A DNA stretch of 64,000 nucleotides from Spongiibacteraceae bacterium (lineage in GTDB: Bacteria; Pseudomonadota; Gammaproteobacteria; Pseudomonadales; Dasaniaceae), in the NCBI GenBank assembly GCA_028280715.1, contig JANQLG010000033.1:186001-250000 (forward strand), read 5' to 3'. Made by a program: the position numbers and the translations under genes. The notes beneath the pieces were generated by a model, which saw only the letters and a program-made list of their open reading frames with translations, was not told the origin of the DNA and searched no databases. Positions 38,829 to 48,059 of this stretch are shown here, piece by piece. How positions within the stretch are numbered: position 1 is the stretch's first letter; each line of letters starts with the position of its first letter.

Positions 38829-40943
38829 TTACCGAATAATAGCGAGCTTCTTTTGTCTGTAAGCGGGAAGAGCATCCATCAAAATTTCGCCAGCTTCTGT
38901 CAACATAGGGTCAATGATATCTTCGTCGTCGTCTTCACTGGAATGAACATTTTCAGCTGATGCCTGTTCCGTAGTTTCATCAGTATCTTCATCATTTTCG
39001 TTTATTGGTTTCAGCCCCTTGGCCAATCGTCTTTTATTTTCTAGTGCTAACGCCTTTTCCTTTTCTCTATCTTGCAATTCAATTCGCGCTTTTTCATTGA
39101 GAGTAATGGATTCAATTGCACTGGCCTCTTCAATTAATTCCATCTGTTCAGCTAAATAGATAAAGTCTGGATCTGACTTCATACGCTGATCATGCTTGGT
39201 TCTTAGCTCATTTACGTACTCGGGGATGTCGAAATAACGACGATGCATAATGGGGCTTATACGGTCCCAAGGTAGTGCATTATCCAGGGAGCTTTCTCCT
39301 ACTTTTTCCTTGTCATAAACGGCAGGGAAGGAGATATCGGGTATCACACCACGGTGTTGAGTGCTATCACCTGAAATTCGATAGAACTTGGATTCGGTGA
39401 TCTTCAGTTGGCCTTGCTTTAGCGGCGTCAGCGATTGCACCGTGCCTTTGCCAAATGACTGTGTACCGATGACTATACCCCTCTGATAATCCTGAATTGC
39501 ACCAGCAAAGATCTCTGAGGCTGAAGCACTGAGGCGGTTGATCATTACCGCCAGCGGGCCATCATAATAGGGGCCACTGCGACGTTTACCATCGCGTAAT
39601 ACTTGGGTATTAGAGTTACGAATTTGTACAGTGGCACCCGATTCAATAAATAAACCGGTTAACTGATTGGCTTCTAACAGAGAGCCACCGCCGTTATCGC
39701 GTAAATCAATGATGATGCCTTCCACACCTTCTTCTACCAACTCAGTTAAAAGCTTGCTGACGTCGCGAGTGGTACTGCGATAGTTAGGATCACCATTGCG
39801 CCATGCTTCAAAATCAATGTAAAAAGCGGGAATATCGATAACACCGACTTTAATTAGTTCATCATTGCGCAGAATATCAATAACTTTTTTCTTTGCACTT
39901 TGTTCTTCGAGCTTAACAGTGTCCCGGATGATTTCGATGATGACATTTTCATCGCTCGTAGCCGCATTAACGGGAATGACTTCGAGCCGAACTTTAGTGC
40001 CTTTTTCACCGCGGATTAGCTGGACCACTTCGTCCAGGCGCAGACCAACAACATCTTGAAAGTCCTCTCCATCCTGCGCTACTGCAACAATGCGATCAGA
40101 AGGCTGCAGTTGACCCTGTTTATCCGCTGGGCCAGCATGAACCAGGCGAACCACCTTCGTGTATTCATCCTCCGTTTGCAAGACCGCGCCAATGCCTTCA
40201 AGTGAAAGGCTCATATTGATGTTGAAATTTTCAGATGTGGTCGGTGACAAGTAGTTGGTGTGAGGGTCGTATAAGGAGGCAATGGCATTCATGTAAATCT
40301 GGAAAACATCTTCAGAATTAGACTGCTTTACTCGATTTAGCTGGTTGAGATAGCGTTTACGTAACAGAGTTACAATGTCCTCTTGCTCTTTTCCTGTTAG
40401 CCTTAGCGCAATAACTCTGCTTTTAATGCGTTTTCTCCATAATTCATCTGTTTCAGCCAGACTCTTCGGCCAAGTGGCGTTAGAGCGATCTAACTCCAGG
40501 CTTTCATCAATAGAAAAGTCCATTTTTTCAACAATTGCAGGGAGGTTTTCAACAATGTGTTCCAGCCGGCTTATTAAGCGTTGCTGGTAGCGATTGAAAA
40601 TGAGGTATCCGGAATCGAGGTTACCTTGTTGCAGGTGATCATCCAGCTTGTGACGCAGCGGTTCAAACTCATCGATATCTGATTGAAGGAAAAAGCTGCG
40701 ATTACCATCCAGGCGGTCAATATAGCTGCCCAATAATCGTGAGGAAAACTGATCGTCAACCTGTAATTTTAAGTAATGTCTATCGTGGAGTTTTTTAAGG
40801 ATTTCAGTGGCGGTTTCGGATTGAATTTTGGTGTAGTCGATTGAGCCTGGTTCAAGTTGTTTGCCTACAGCCGGGAGAGTCAATACTGCCAGAGACATCA
40901 AAGCAGGTAGTAACAAATGGCGGATAATGGATTTATGCATCAT
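38829..40943 (-). CDS. prc: Carboxy-terminal processing (tail-specific) protease Prc
   Basis: Prc is a periplasmic S41 protease that trims FtsI and degrades ssrA-like tailed proteins. The 704-residue precursor has an N-terminal signal (LLLPALMSLAVLTLPAVG), an N-terminal helical domain, a PDZ domain (VRLVHAGPADKQGQLQPSD) and the catalytic core with Ser in ASASEIFAGAIQDY and Lys in GTQSFGKGTVQSL. A C-terminal DUF3340-like extension (residues 550-704) is rich in Glu and Lys. The partner lipoprotein NlpI is not in the window. Confidence 0.96.
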   Translation of the reverse strand: MMHKSIIRHLLLPALMSLAVLTLPAVGKQLEPGSIDYTKIQSETATEILKKLHDRHYLKLQVDDQFSSRLLGSYIDRLDGNRSFFLQSDIDEFEPLRHKLDDHLQQGNLDSGYLIFNRYQQRLISRLEHIVENLPAIVEKMDFSIDESLELDRSNATWPKSLAETDELWRKRIKSRVIALRLTGKEQEDIVTLLRKRYLNQLNRVKQSNSEDVFQIYMNAIASLYDPHTNYLSPTTSENFNINMSLSLEGIGAVLQTEDEYTKVVRLVHAGPADKQGQLQPSDRIVAVAQDGEDFQDVVGLRLDEVVQLIRGEKGTKVRLEVIPVNAATSDENVIIEIIRDTVKLEEQSAKKKVIDILRNDELIKVGVIDIPAFYIDFEAWRNGDPNYRSTTRDVSKLLTELVEEGVEGIIIDLRDNGGGSLLEANQLTGLFIESGATVQIRNSNTQVLRDGKRRSGPYYDGPLAVMINRLSASASEIFAGAIQDYQRGIVIGTQSFGKGTVQSLTPLKQGQLKITESKFYRISGDSTQHRGVIPDISFPAVYDKEKVGESSLDNALPWDRISPIMHRRYFDIPEYVNELRTKHDQRMKSDPDFIYLAEQMELIEEASAIESITLNEKARIELQDREKEKALALENKRRLAKGLKPINENDEDTDETTEQASAENVHSSEDDDEDIIDPMLTEAGEILMDALPAYRQKKLAIIR

Positions 40944-41246
40944 CTAATAATCAATCCTAAGCAAGGTGTCTTCTAAAATAAATAAAGTCTTTTATAACAA
41001 CTGGTTAGAGGGCTTATCTAGAATTAACTACAAAGCAGCTTCCTCTGCCGTTAAATTACGTGAATTTTCAATTTCTCTAAAGATGTAATCCAACCATCAT
41101 TCAGGCCTGAAATCTACTATAGAATTCACTTATTACCACATTATAGGAGGTAATAGACTATCGGCAGTAACCAAATTAGCTCTCCTTTAAAACAGTATAG
41201 CCAGCAATCAATATCTTCATAATTTCAATTCATCATCGGTGGCAGT
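40944..41246. other. Intergenic stretch without recognised features
   Basis: About 300 AT-rich bases between prc and the PhnD-like fragment. I see no gene or RNA. It must contain the prc promoter on the minus strand, but no box pair stands out. Confidence 0.5.
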
Positions 41247-41438
41247 CTAATTTTTGGAATGCATGCTCTGTCGAGCGTCAAAAGATTTCACAAGTGATGC
41301 TAGTGTGCAGTGAGCTTCTGAAACTTCATAGAAAGGATAATGGGCTATCACTACTTCTTCGCGGTCAGCCTCGCTTTTTGCTGTGCTTGAAAATAGTGCA
41401 GTAACAATGAGCAAAGAGTGAACATGTGTTTTGTTCAT
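41247..41438 (-). pseudogene. Decayed N-terminal fragment of a PhnD-like binding protein
   Basis: The 63-residue frame reproduces the start of the intact neighbour at 41616-42386: a signal-like N-terminus (LLIVTALFSSTAKSEA), then EVVIAHYPFYEVSEAHCTLASLVKSF, which parallels LVVIASYPFYETSQVKSTLEPLVQFL of the neighbour. After about 50 residues the similarity ends and the frame closes at TAG. The remaining two thirds of a binding protein are missing, so this looks like a tandem duplicate reduced to its 5' end. Translation as a small peptide is possible, but I see no strong ribosome site. Confidence 0.65.
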
Positions 41439-41615
41439 TTCAACCTGTCATCCTGAGAATGGGTAATGTGACAAAGCTCATGGGATAGTTTAACAGTAAC
41501 AAAAATGCTCGATAAATTATGTAGGTAAATTTACTTAACCTATTCGACAATACACTATGCTTCCATGTGTGAGTATAATTGACACATTAGCATAAGTACC
41601 TAATGGAAATGTTTT

Positions 41616-42386
41616 TTAAAGAGGTGTTAGCAATATCTGGTTATTGAAGTAACTGGAAAAATTATGCTTGTAATTATCAATAAACACTGGGGCTGAATCC
41701 TTGAGGGTTTCAAAATGTTCACTCTTTTTATTCAGGAAAATCGTTGAAAAACTTTCAACGCGTTCCAGTTCATAAACATTTAGATATTGTTTTTGATGTT
41801 CTGGCAAACGATTATAAAATTGCTCGAATGTAATTACTGCATCAGCCGAGCGATTTAATAAGGCGATTAAAGATCGCTCGTTAGTTGCAACCTCCATAAA
41901 TTCATAATCAATATCATCGCCCATTCGTTTATGGAACAAATTATAAATATGGGTAAGTTTGCTGAGTCCTGCTACTCTTTTCCCTTGCAACAGTTTCAAA
42001 TTTCCGTCACCTATAGCAAGCCTGGATACTACTAGTGATTTATATGGGTTCTCTACACGAATCCAGGGGTGGTAACCATTTTCTACTACCTGTTCTGTTA
42101 AATAGTTAGACATGATGAGAATGTCGTAGGCATGGCTTTTAGATAACGTAAGTAGCTCAGCGAGCTTTCCTGGAATAGCTATTTTTATAGGATTTTTTAG
42201 TTCTGTCTCTAAAAATTGTACAAGAGGTTCTAGTGTAGATTTAACCTGGGAAGTTTCATAAAAAGGATAGCTAGCAATTACCACCAATCCTTCTTCGGGA
42301 TCGTCTTTGCTATGGTCGCCATAGCATACAGAAGCCATGCATAAGCTAATAATAGCCAATAAATAGTTATAGTATTTAGTACTCAT
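41616..42386 (-). CDS. PhnD-like periplasmic substrate-binding protein
   Basis: A member of the phosphate/phosphite/phosphonate-binding (PhnD) or related sensor-type solute-binding family. The signal peptide LLAIISLCMASVCYG ends near residue 22. The binding fold shows PFYETSQVKSTLEPLVQFLE, AYDILIMSNYLTEQVVENGY and ALLNRSADAVITFEQFYNRL. The frame is open to 42473, but ATG 42386 has AAGGG about 9 bases upstream and starts the signal peptide directly, so I chose it. No ABC permease or ATPase is adjacent, so it may serve a distant transporter or a signalling partner. Confidence 0.78.
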   Translation of the reverse strand: MSTKYYNYLLAIISLCMASVCYGDHSKDDPEEGLVVIASYPFYETSQVKSTLEPLVQFLETELKNPIKIAIPGKLAELLTLSKSHAYDILIMSNYLTEQVVENGYHPWIRVENPYKSLVVSRLAIGDGNLKLLQGKRVAGLSKLTHIYNLFHKRMGDDIDYEFMEVATNERSLIALLNRSADAVITFEQFYNRLPEHQKQYLNVYELERVESFSTIFLNKKSEHFETLKDSAPVFIDNYKHNFSSYFNNQILLTPL

Positions 42387-42744
42387 CCGAAAGCCCTTGT
42401 CATTTAGGAATATCAAAGCGTTATCCAGCAACGCTTGAACCACGTATTCCACACAATCCATCAATACTAGCAAGATAAGCCCCTAAGCTAACTAGGTATT
42501 TTTACCTAGCAACTCATTGCGAAAACGTTTTCTATAAACCCAAAAGTATACTTTTTAGTTGCCTTAATATCTTTGTTTTAAAGCTACGAATAACTCAGCT
42601 ATTAAATTCAACTAAATTGGACGATACATACTTTCCTTCTGTTGGAGACGTTCTTAACTTTTATATTGATTGTTTAAAAGAGCAGGGGGCAGAGGGAAGA
42701 GGGCGAACAATATTGTGCTGCATATCTTTCTAAGGCTTGTGACA
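42387..42744. other. Intergenic region with two inverted repeats upstream of the PhnD-like gene
   Basis: No gene is seen. It holds CTAGGTA-TTTT-TACCTAG (42492-42509), a 7-bp inverted repeat with a 4-base loop, and GAAAACGTTTTC (42521-42532), a perfect 12-bp palindrome. Both lie 106-146 bases upstream of the PhnD-like start and may be operators, the second resembling LacI-family half-site geometry. The rest is AT-rich. Confidence 0.45.
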
Positions 42745-42774
42745 GTTCGTTATATATTGCAATATATAACGAAC
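42745..42774. promoter_or_regulatory. Candidate ModE operator upstream of modA
   Basis: A perfect 30-bp palindrome: the half-site GTTCGTTATATATTG (42745-42759) is followed directly by its reverse complement (42760-42774). The core CGTTATATA...TATATAACG resembles known ModE operators, which use CGTTATA-type inverted half-sites. It lies 37 bases ahead of the modA ATG, a position that could block transcription when ModE binds molybdate. modE itself lies downstream at 45512-46330. Confidence 0.85.
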
Positions 42775-42811
42775 TTTTCTTAGACCTTATTAGATTCTTG
42801 AGGGAGTGGTA

Positions 42812-43681
42812 ATGACCGCAAAGCAACTACTGCTGTCCACAGTACTATTTTTTGCTGGCTCAGGCTTATGGATAAAACAACTCTATGCAGCAGAGATAAA
42901 TGGTGCAGAAGAAATAAATGTGGCGGTGGCATCCAATTTCAAACCTGTCATGAATGACCTTGTTGCGCATTTTCAACAACAGTCCGGTCACAGGGTAAAG
43001 TTGTCCTTCGGTTCCTCGGGAAAGATTTTTGCACAAATTAAGTACGGGGCGCCTTTTTATATTTTTTTCTCGGCTGATCAGGCCAAACCAATTGCACTAG
43101 AACAAGAGGGCTTAATCGAGCCTAATAGTCGCTTTACCTATGCTATCGGGACACTGGCATTGTGGTCGACAAAAAAAAACTTTGTAACGGAAGAACTGCT
43201 GCGATTGAAGTCGGGAGATTTTAATAAACTAGCCATGGCTAATCCAAAGCTAGCCCCCTATGGCGCTGCTGCGGTAGAGGTGCTTGATCATTTAAGTTTA
43301 ACAGCGTCGACACAGCCCAAATGGGTGCAAGGAGAAAATATTGCGCAAACCTATCAATTTGTCAGTACTGGTAATGCCGACTTAGGTTTTGTAGCGCTTT
43401 CTCAAATTATTGACAAAGGGCATAGCAATTCTGGATCTATCTGGATTGTTCCTGAGGCGTTTCATCAACCCATTCGTCAGGATGTGGTGTTATTAAAACG
43501 CGGTAAAAATAGTCGTGCAGCTGCTGAGCTACTTCAGTTTATGCGAAGTGGAGAGGCGAAAAAAATTATCGAAGCCTATGGCTATAAAACGCTTACGAGC
43601 ACATCTAAAACTATTCCCATAACTACCCCTATAACTACCCCTATAACTATCCCTATAACTATGAAAAACCCCGAGGTTTAA
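42812..43681 (+). CDS. modA: Molybdate ABC transporter substrate-binding protein ModA
   Basis: ModA captures molybdate or tungstate in the periplasm. The mature part begins [20 protein letters not shown] with the anion-contact loop, then [20 protein letters not shown] (Ser/Gly-rich binding site), FFSADQAKP and [17 protein letters not shown] hydrophobic signal (about residues 5-27) precedes it. ATG 42812 follows AGGGAG by 5 bases; GTG 42806 is less likely. The protein has an extra C-terminal tail of TIPI/TTPI repeats encoded by a 12-bp tandem repeat, followed by MKNPEV. modB begins 2 bases after the stop. Confidence 0.95.
   Translation: MTAKQLLLSTVLFFAGSGLWIKQLYAAEINGAEEINVAVASNFKPVMNDLVAHFQQQSGHRVKLSFGSSGKIFAQIKYGAPFYIFFSADQAKPIALEQEGLIEPNSRFTYAIGTLALWSTKKNFVTEELLRLKSGDFNKLAMANPKLAPYGAAAVEVLDHLSLTASTQPKWVQGENIAQTYQFVSTGNADLGFVALSQIIDKGHSNSGSIWIVPEAFHQPIRQDVVLLKRGKNSRAAAELLQFMRSGEAKKIIEAYGYKTLTSTSKTIPITTPITTPITIPITMKNPEV
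43610..43657 (+). repeat. 12-bp tandem repeat in the 3' end of modA
   Basis: Four in-frame 12-base units, ACTATTCCCATA, ACTACCCCTATA (twice) and ACTATCCCTATA, encode [12 protein letters not shown] and T-I-P-I. Two units are identical and the others differ by one to three bases. In-frame length changes would leave modA intact. Confidence 0.9.
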
Positions 43682-43683
43682 CG

Positions 43684-44379
43684 ATGAGTTTCTCTGAAGC
43701 TGATATTGCGGCTATATGGTTGACATTGAAATTGGCTTCAACAGTGACTGTATTGCTGTTGATTATTGGCACACCGATAGCCTGGTGGCTAGCGAAAACT
43801 CAATCTTGGCTGAAGGGCCCAGTAGGTGCAGTTGTCGCTTTGCCGTTGGTATTACCGCCAACAGTATTGGGTTTTTATTTGTTATTGGCGATGGGGCCAA
43901 ATGGTTTCATCGGTCAATTAACCGAAAATTTGGGTTGGGGGTTGTTGCCTTTTACGTTTTGGGGCCTGGTAGTGGCATCAGTGTTTTATTCATTGCCCTT
44001 TGTTGTGCAACCGATACAAAACGCCATCGAATCTCTCGGTGATCGGCCACTAGAAGTGGCGGCTACATTGAGGGCCGGGCCTTTTGATAGTTTTTTTACG
44101 GTTGTATTGCCTTTAGCAAAATCCGGTTTTATCACGGCAGCCATTTTAGGTTTTGCGCATACCGTCGGTGAATTCGGTGTTGTATTGATGATTGGTGGCA
44201 ATATTCCTGGTGAAACACGCGTTGTTTCAGTGCAGATTTACGATCACGTTGAAGCGTTAGAATACGCGCAAGCGCATGCTTTATCGGGCGTTATGATCGC
44301 CTTTTCTTTCTTTGTGTTATTAGGGTTGTACGGATTTCAACGTAAACAAACATCTTTTTTATCACCTAGAGGTGTTTAA
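43684..44379 (+). CDS. modB: Molybdate ABC transporter permease ModB
   Basis: ModB forms the transmembrane channel for molybdate. The 231-residue protein has about five hydrophobic helices, beginning with [20 protein letters not shown]. The conserved segment [26 protein letters not shown] is the EAA loop that contacts ModC, and [20 protein letters not shown] is the ModB signature. It lies 2 bases after modA and 2 bases before modC, so the three are one transcription unit. Confidence 0.97.
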   Translation: MSFSEADIAAIWLTLKLASTVTVLLLIIGTPIAWWLAKTQSWLKGPVGAVVALPLVLPPTVLGFYLLLAMGPNGFIGQLTENLGWGLLPFTFWGLVVASVFYSLPFVVQPIQNAIESLGDRPLEVAATLRAGPFDSFFTVVLPLAKSGFITAAILGFAHTVGEFGVVLMIGGNIPGETRVVSVQIYDHVEALEYAQAHALSGVMIAFSFFVLLGLYGFQRKQTSFLSPRGV

Positions 44380-44381
44380 TC

Positions 44382-45491
44382 GTGAGCCTTCCCGCAGATG
44401 ATCATAAAACCATAGATGCCCGTTTTCTCTTACATCATCAAAGTGCAGAAAAAGGTGGCTTTTCACTCGATGTCGACTTAACGATTCCCGGCAAAGGCAT
44501 CACTGCGATATTTGGCCAGTCAGGTTCTGGTAAAACAACCTTTCTGCGCTGTGTTGCCGGGCTGGAAAAATCCGATCAGGGGCATCTCACAATCAATGGC
44601 GATACCTGGCAAAGTCCATCGTTATTTATTCCTACACACAAACGTTCCCTGGGGTATGTTTTTCAAGAATCCAGCCTGTTTCAACATTTGACGGCAAAGG
44701 GCAATCTGGATTACGCCATCAAACGTTCTGCAGAAACCATGACCAAGGAATTGTACGAGCGAGTCATGGCCATTATGGGCATCGAAGCTATTTTGCATCG
44801 CTATCCCAATCAGTTATCAGGAGGGGAACGGCAGCGTGTCGCCATTGCCAGAGCACTGCTCATGCAACCACGATTGCTGTTGATGGATGAGCCTTTAGCT
44901 TCGCTCGATGTAGCGCGTAAACAGGAAATCCTGCCTTATCTGGAAAAACTGCATCTGGCCTTTGACATCCCCGTTCTCTATGTCAGTCATTCCCTGGATG
45001 AAGTAGCCAGGCTCGCCGATCACACCGTTGTATTGGACCATGGCAAGGTGATTGCTCAAGGTGGACTGACTGAAATTTTTTCCCGCATCGACCTGCCGAT
45101 ACGCTTTGGTGAAGACACCGGAGTAGTGCTGCAAGGCAAGGTAGTTGAACGCGACAATCAATGGCATTTGGCACGAGTCGCTTTCAATGGCGGTGAACTG
45201 TGGGTGCGTGACGGTGGTGATGACGTTGATCAGCCGGTACGAATTCGCGTATTGGCCAGAGACGTCAGTCTTGCTTTATCGAATCACAATGACTCCAGCA
45301 TTCTTAATCGGCTCGCCGTAGAAATCGCAGAAATATCCAGTGGCCAGGATGAGTCAATCGCACTGGTGCGTTTAAAACTGGGGGAAGAGTACATCATAGC
45401 AAGATTGACCCAGCGTTCATTGCATCAAATGCAATTAGAGCCAGGTAAAAAAGTGTGGGCTCAAATTAAATCAGTGGCGATAGTCAGATGA
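44382..45491 (+). CDS. modC: Molybdate ABC transporter ATP-binding protein ModC
   Basis: ModC powers the transporter. Walker A is GQSGSGKTT, the signature LSGGERQRVA, Walker B LLLMDEPLASLD, and the H-loop YVSHSLDEVARLAD. A C-terminal MOP (TOBE) domain, about residues 295-369, binds molybdate and can inhibit transport. The GTG start at 44382 directly follows modB. Length 369 residues fits E. coli ModC (352). The gene is convergent with modE, and their stops are separated by 20 bases. Confidence 0.97.
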   Translation: MSLPADDHKTIDARFLLHHQSAEKGGFSLDVDLTIPGKGITAIFGQSGSGKTTFLRCVAGLEKSDQGHLTINGDTWQSPSLFIPTHKRSLGYVFQESSLFQHLTAKGNLDYAIKRSAETMTKELYERVMAIMGIEAILHRYPNQLSGGERQRVAIARALLMQPRLLLMDEPLASLDVARKQEILPYLEKLHLAFDIPVLYVSHSLDEVARLADHTVVLDHGKVIAQGGLTEIFSRIDLPIRFGEDTGVVLQGKVVERDNQWHLARVAFNGGELWVRDGGDDVDQPVRIRVLARDVSLALSNHNDSSILNRLAVEIAEISSGQDESIALVRLKLGEEYIIARLTQRSLHQMQLEPGKKVWAQIKSVAIVR

Positions 45492-45511
45492 ATTAATCGA
45501 TGAAAGCATCA

Positions 45512-46330
45512 TTAATCGGCCATCAAGATAACACTCGATGCTTTAAAAAAAGCGCAGACCACATCTCCTTTATTTAATGCCAGCTCAGCAACACTGTTAT
45601 TAGTAATTACTGCTGAGATGGATTTGCCATCACCAAGATCCACAGTGATATCGCTATTCACCGCGCCTTTATCAATTTTTTCAATATGCCCGATTAGTCT
45701 ATTGCGAGCTGAGGTTTTTACTTCTATTTCCTTGGTTAATAAAACCCAGGAAGCCTTAATTAATGCAATAATACTGTTACCGGATTTTAGAGAAAGCCGC
45801 TGAATACTGTCATTAGTGACGATAGCGGTCAGTGTTTGAGTATCGCTAATCCTGATTTCAATCTCGGCATTGACTGCACCAAGCTCAATATGGGTGATTT
45901 CCCCTCTGAACTGATTTCTCGCACTGGTTTGCACAGAGTTACTCCTTACAAAGTTGGCAACGTCGGTTAAGGAATGCAATCGGCTGCCCAGTCGTTCGAC
46001 AAAGGCCTGATGTTCTTCCTGTACGGCTTGAAACCCCTCTATGATCTGCAGTCCAAAGTCCGTGAGAGATGTGCCTCCACCTTTTGCTCCGCCAGTAGAG
46101 CGAATAACCAACGGCTTATCAGACATATTATTCATGGCATCGATACGATCCCAGGCTGTTTTATAGCTGATACCTGCCTGCTTTGCTGCTTTGGAGATTG
46201 AGCCGTTTTCCCTGATAGCGATGAGCAAATCGATTTGATTCCTGGTGAAGGACTGGTCGCTATTAGTAAGCAGAAACACTTCACCTTTGAGTTGAGAGTT
46301 GTTTTTTGCCATCAACAGATTGATCCACAT
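45512..46330 (-). CDS. modE: Molybdate-responsive regulator ModE
   Basis: ModE represses mod operons when bound to molybdate and activates molybdoenzyme genes. The N-terminal winged helix-turn-helix contains FTRNQIDLLIAIRENGSISK and AAKQAGISYKTAWDRIDAMN. Two MOP domains follow: TSARNQFRGEITHIELGAVN and TSARNRLIGHIEKIDKGAVN. The 272-residue length fits. The ATG at 46330 is accepted; an in-frame ATG at 46312 is an alternative, and neither has a strong Shine-Dalgarno. It is transcribed convergently to modABC. Confidence 0.97.
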   Translation of the reverse strand: MWINLLMAKNNSQLKGEVFLLTNSDQSFTRNQIDLLIAIRENGSISKAAKQAGISYKTAWDRIDAMNNMSDKPLVIRSTGGAKGGGTSLTDFGLQIIEGFQAVQEEHQAFVERLGSRLHSLTDVANFVRSNSVQTSARNQFRGEITHIELGAVNAEIEIRISDTQTLTAIVTNDSIQRLSLKSGNSIIALIKASWVLLTKEIEVKTSARNRLIGHIEKIDKGAVNSDITVDLGDGKSISAVITNNSVAELALNKGDVVCAFFKASSVILMAD

Positions 46331-46688
46331 AATGAATTGCCAAGCAAAGTAACATAGTTAAGGAAAAAGCGTTACTGGCCCCATCCAAGTGAGCACAAGT
46401 TAGTCGCTAACCAGCTAGTTGATCTCGATTGCTGGAGGCAGAAGGGGGTATCTGCTAATATGCGCGCCGCTGAAAGAGCATAAATGACATGAGTTTGAGC
46501 TTTAACACCTTCCAGTATCTCTATGAAATAATGGATATTTCTCCATAGTGTGTGCAAATCAACAGGTGGTCTCAAAGAATAATGCGTCAGTTTGCTTAAT
46601 GCCTGACCGGGATAGCAGTCATTAGTGGTGATTTTTTAATCAAAAAATAGACCAGGATCGATACAAAGGTACTGGTCAATCGATTGTA
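46331..46688. other. Divergent gap between modE and the acyl-CoA dehydrogenase
   Basis: 358 bases without a supported gene. A 67-codon frame on the minus strand (46372-46575) has no ribosome site or recognisable product. Promoters for modE and the acyl-CoA dehydrogenase must lie here. No ModE-like palindrome is visible. Confidence 0.5.
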
Positions 46689-47858
46689 ATGAGTAAAGTG
46701 GGTACTTTTATGCAATTAACTGAAGAAGATTTTCAAGGTTTCCGTGACACAATTGCACGTTTTATTGAGCAGGAAGTCGCTCCTTATCACGAACAATGGA
46801 TGAAGGATGAAATTTATCCCAGGGAGTTCTGGAACAAGCTGGGCGAAGCGGGATTGCTATCAGTGCAAACCCCTGAAGCTTATGGCGGAATGGAAGCGCC
46901 TGCATCACTGAATATGTTAATTCTGGAAGAGTTTTCTCGTGCCGGTTACCTGGATATCGCGGTATCTATCTGTGCACACTCTGATTTGGCTACGCCCTAT
47001 ATTGTTGATTTCGGCACTGAAGAACAGAAACAACACTACCTGCCAAAATTAATGAGCGGCGAAATGGTTGCCTGCCTGGCAATGACAGAACCTGATGCCG
47101 GCAGTGACCTGCAGAGCATGCGTAGCAGCGCTGTTCTTGATGGTGATGAGTGGGTATTGAATGGCTCCAAAATCTTCATTTCAAACGGCATACTGGCTGA
47201 TCTGGCTGTCGTTGCAGTAAAGACCGATACCTCAGCATCTGGTGCCAAGGGTATTTCCATGTTTGCTGTCGATACCAATCTTCCCGGTTTCAAAAAAGGT
47301 AGAAACCTGGAAAAAATGGGTATGCACGCAGCGGATACTACAGAATTGTTTTTTGAAGATGTACGCCTGCCCAAGGATGCACTGCTAGGTACACTGAACG
47401 GTGGTTTTGGCCATATGATGAGTGAGCTGGTTCGTGAGCGTTTAGGTGTAAGTATTATGTCTATTGCTCATACTGAAGGTGCTTTAGAATCAACGATCGA
47501 TTACGTCAATGAACGTAAAGCCTTCGGCAAGCACGTTGCCGATTTCCAAAACACGCGTTTCCGTATCGCCGAGATGCAAACTGATGTTGAAGTAAATCGC
47601 GCATTCTTTGAGAAGTGCTGTGCACTTTATGATGAGGGTAAACTGGATGCAGCAACAGCCGCAATGGCTAAACTGTCATCTTCAGAAATGCAATGTCGCG
47701 TTATCGACGGTTGTCTGCAATTATTTGGTGGCTATGGCTACATTATGGAGTACCCCATCTGCAGAGCCTATCAGGATGCTCGTATCCAGCGCATCTATGC
47801 AGGTACGTCTGAAATTATGAAAGAAATTATTGGACGTAAGGCGTTAGCACCTAAATAA
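46689..47858 (+). CDS. Acyl-CoA dehydrogenase
   Basis: An FAD enzyme that introduces the alpha-beta double bond into acyl-CoA. The 389-residue protein shows the family signatures AMTEPDAGSDLQSMRS (with the flavin-contacting motif) and VLNGSKIFISNGI, and near the C-terminus QLFGGYGYIMEYPICRAYQDARIQRIYAGTSE (shown in part: GGYGYIMEYP, IYAGTSEIMKEIIGR). The Arg/Glu positions fit short- to medium-chain enzymes, although the exact chain length is not determinable here. It is monocistronic, with a terminator immediately downstream. Confidence 0.93.
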   Translation: MSKVGTFMQLTEEDFQGFRDTIARFIEQEVAPYHEQWMKDEIYPREFWNKLGEAGLLSVQTPEAYGGMEAPASLNMLILEEFSRAGYLDIAVSICAHSDLATPYIVDFGTEEQKQHYLPKLMSGEMVACLAMTEPDAGSDLQSMRSSAVLDGDEWVLNGSKIFISNGILADLAVVAVKTDTSASGAKGISMFAVDTNLPGFKKGRNLEKMGMHAADTTELFFEDVRLPKDALLGTLNGGFGHMMSELVRERLGVSIMSIAHTEGALESTIDYVNERKAFGKHVADFQNTRFRIAEMQTDVEVNRAFFEKCCALYDEGKLDAATAAMAKLSSSEMQCRVIDGCLQLFGGYGYIMEYPICRAYQDARIQRIYAGTSEIMKEIIGRKALAPK

Positions 47859-47884
47859 GCGCACCTTATATACTCTATACTCGC

Positions 47885-47921
47885 CAAAAGCCCCGGATGA
47901 AATTCATTCGGGGCTTTTTTG
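47885..47921 (+). terminator. Rho-independent terminator after the acyl-CoA dehydrogenase
   Basis: The stem AAAGCCCCG (from 47888) pairs with CGGGGCTTT and is closed by additional GATGAA/TTCATT pairing in the loop, followed by T residues (CTTTTTT then GTTTTT). It lies 27 bases after the stop at 47858. Confidence 0.9.
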
Positions 47922-48059
47922 TTTTTCCTCATCTATTCTTCTTCATCGTATAAATTTTCTGTAAGTTTTGTTCAATGGGATTCAAATAACAGCAGTGGTA
48001 TGATCAGTAAATCACAGGTTTAATTTGCTCGTTTAATAATAATTATTGCAGGCCTGATC

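Noticed and set aside
45503-45544. Inverted repeat AAAGCATC / GATGCTTT between modC and modE as a terminator
   Set aside because: The loop is about 26 bases and no T-run follows on the plus strand. It also lies over the modE stop region.
46372-46575. A 67-codon minus-strand frame between modE and the acyl-CoA dehydrogenase
   Set aside because: No ribosome site, no recognisable composition or motif, and it lies in a region needed for divergent promoters.
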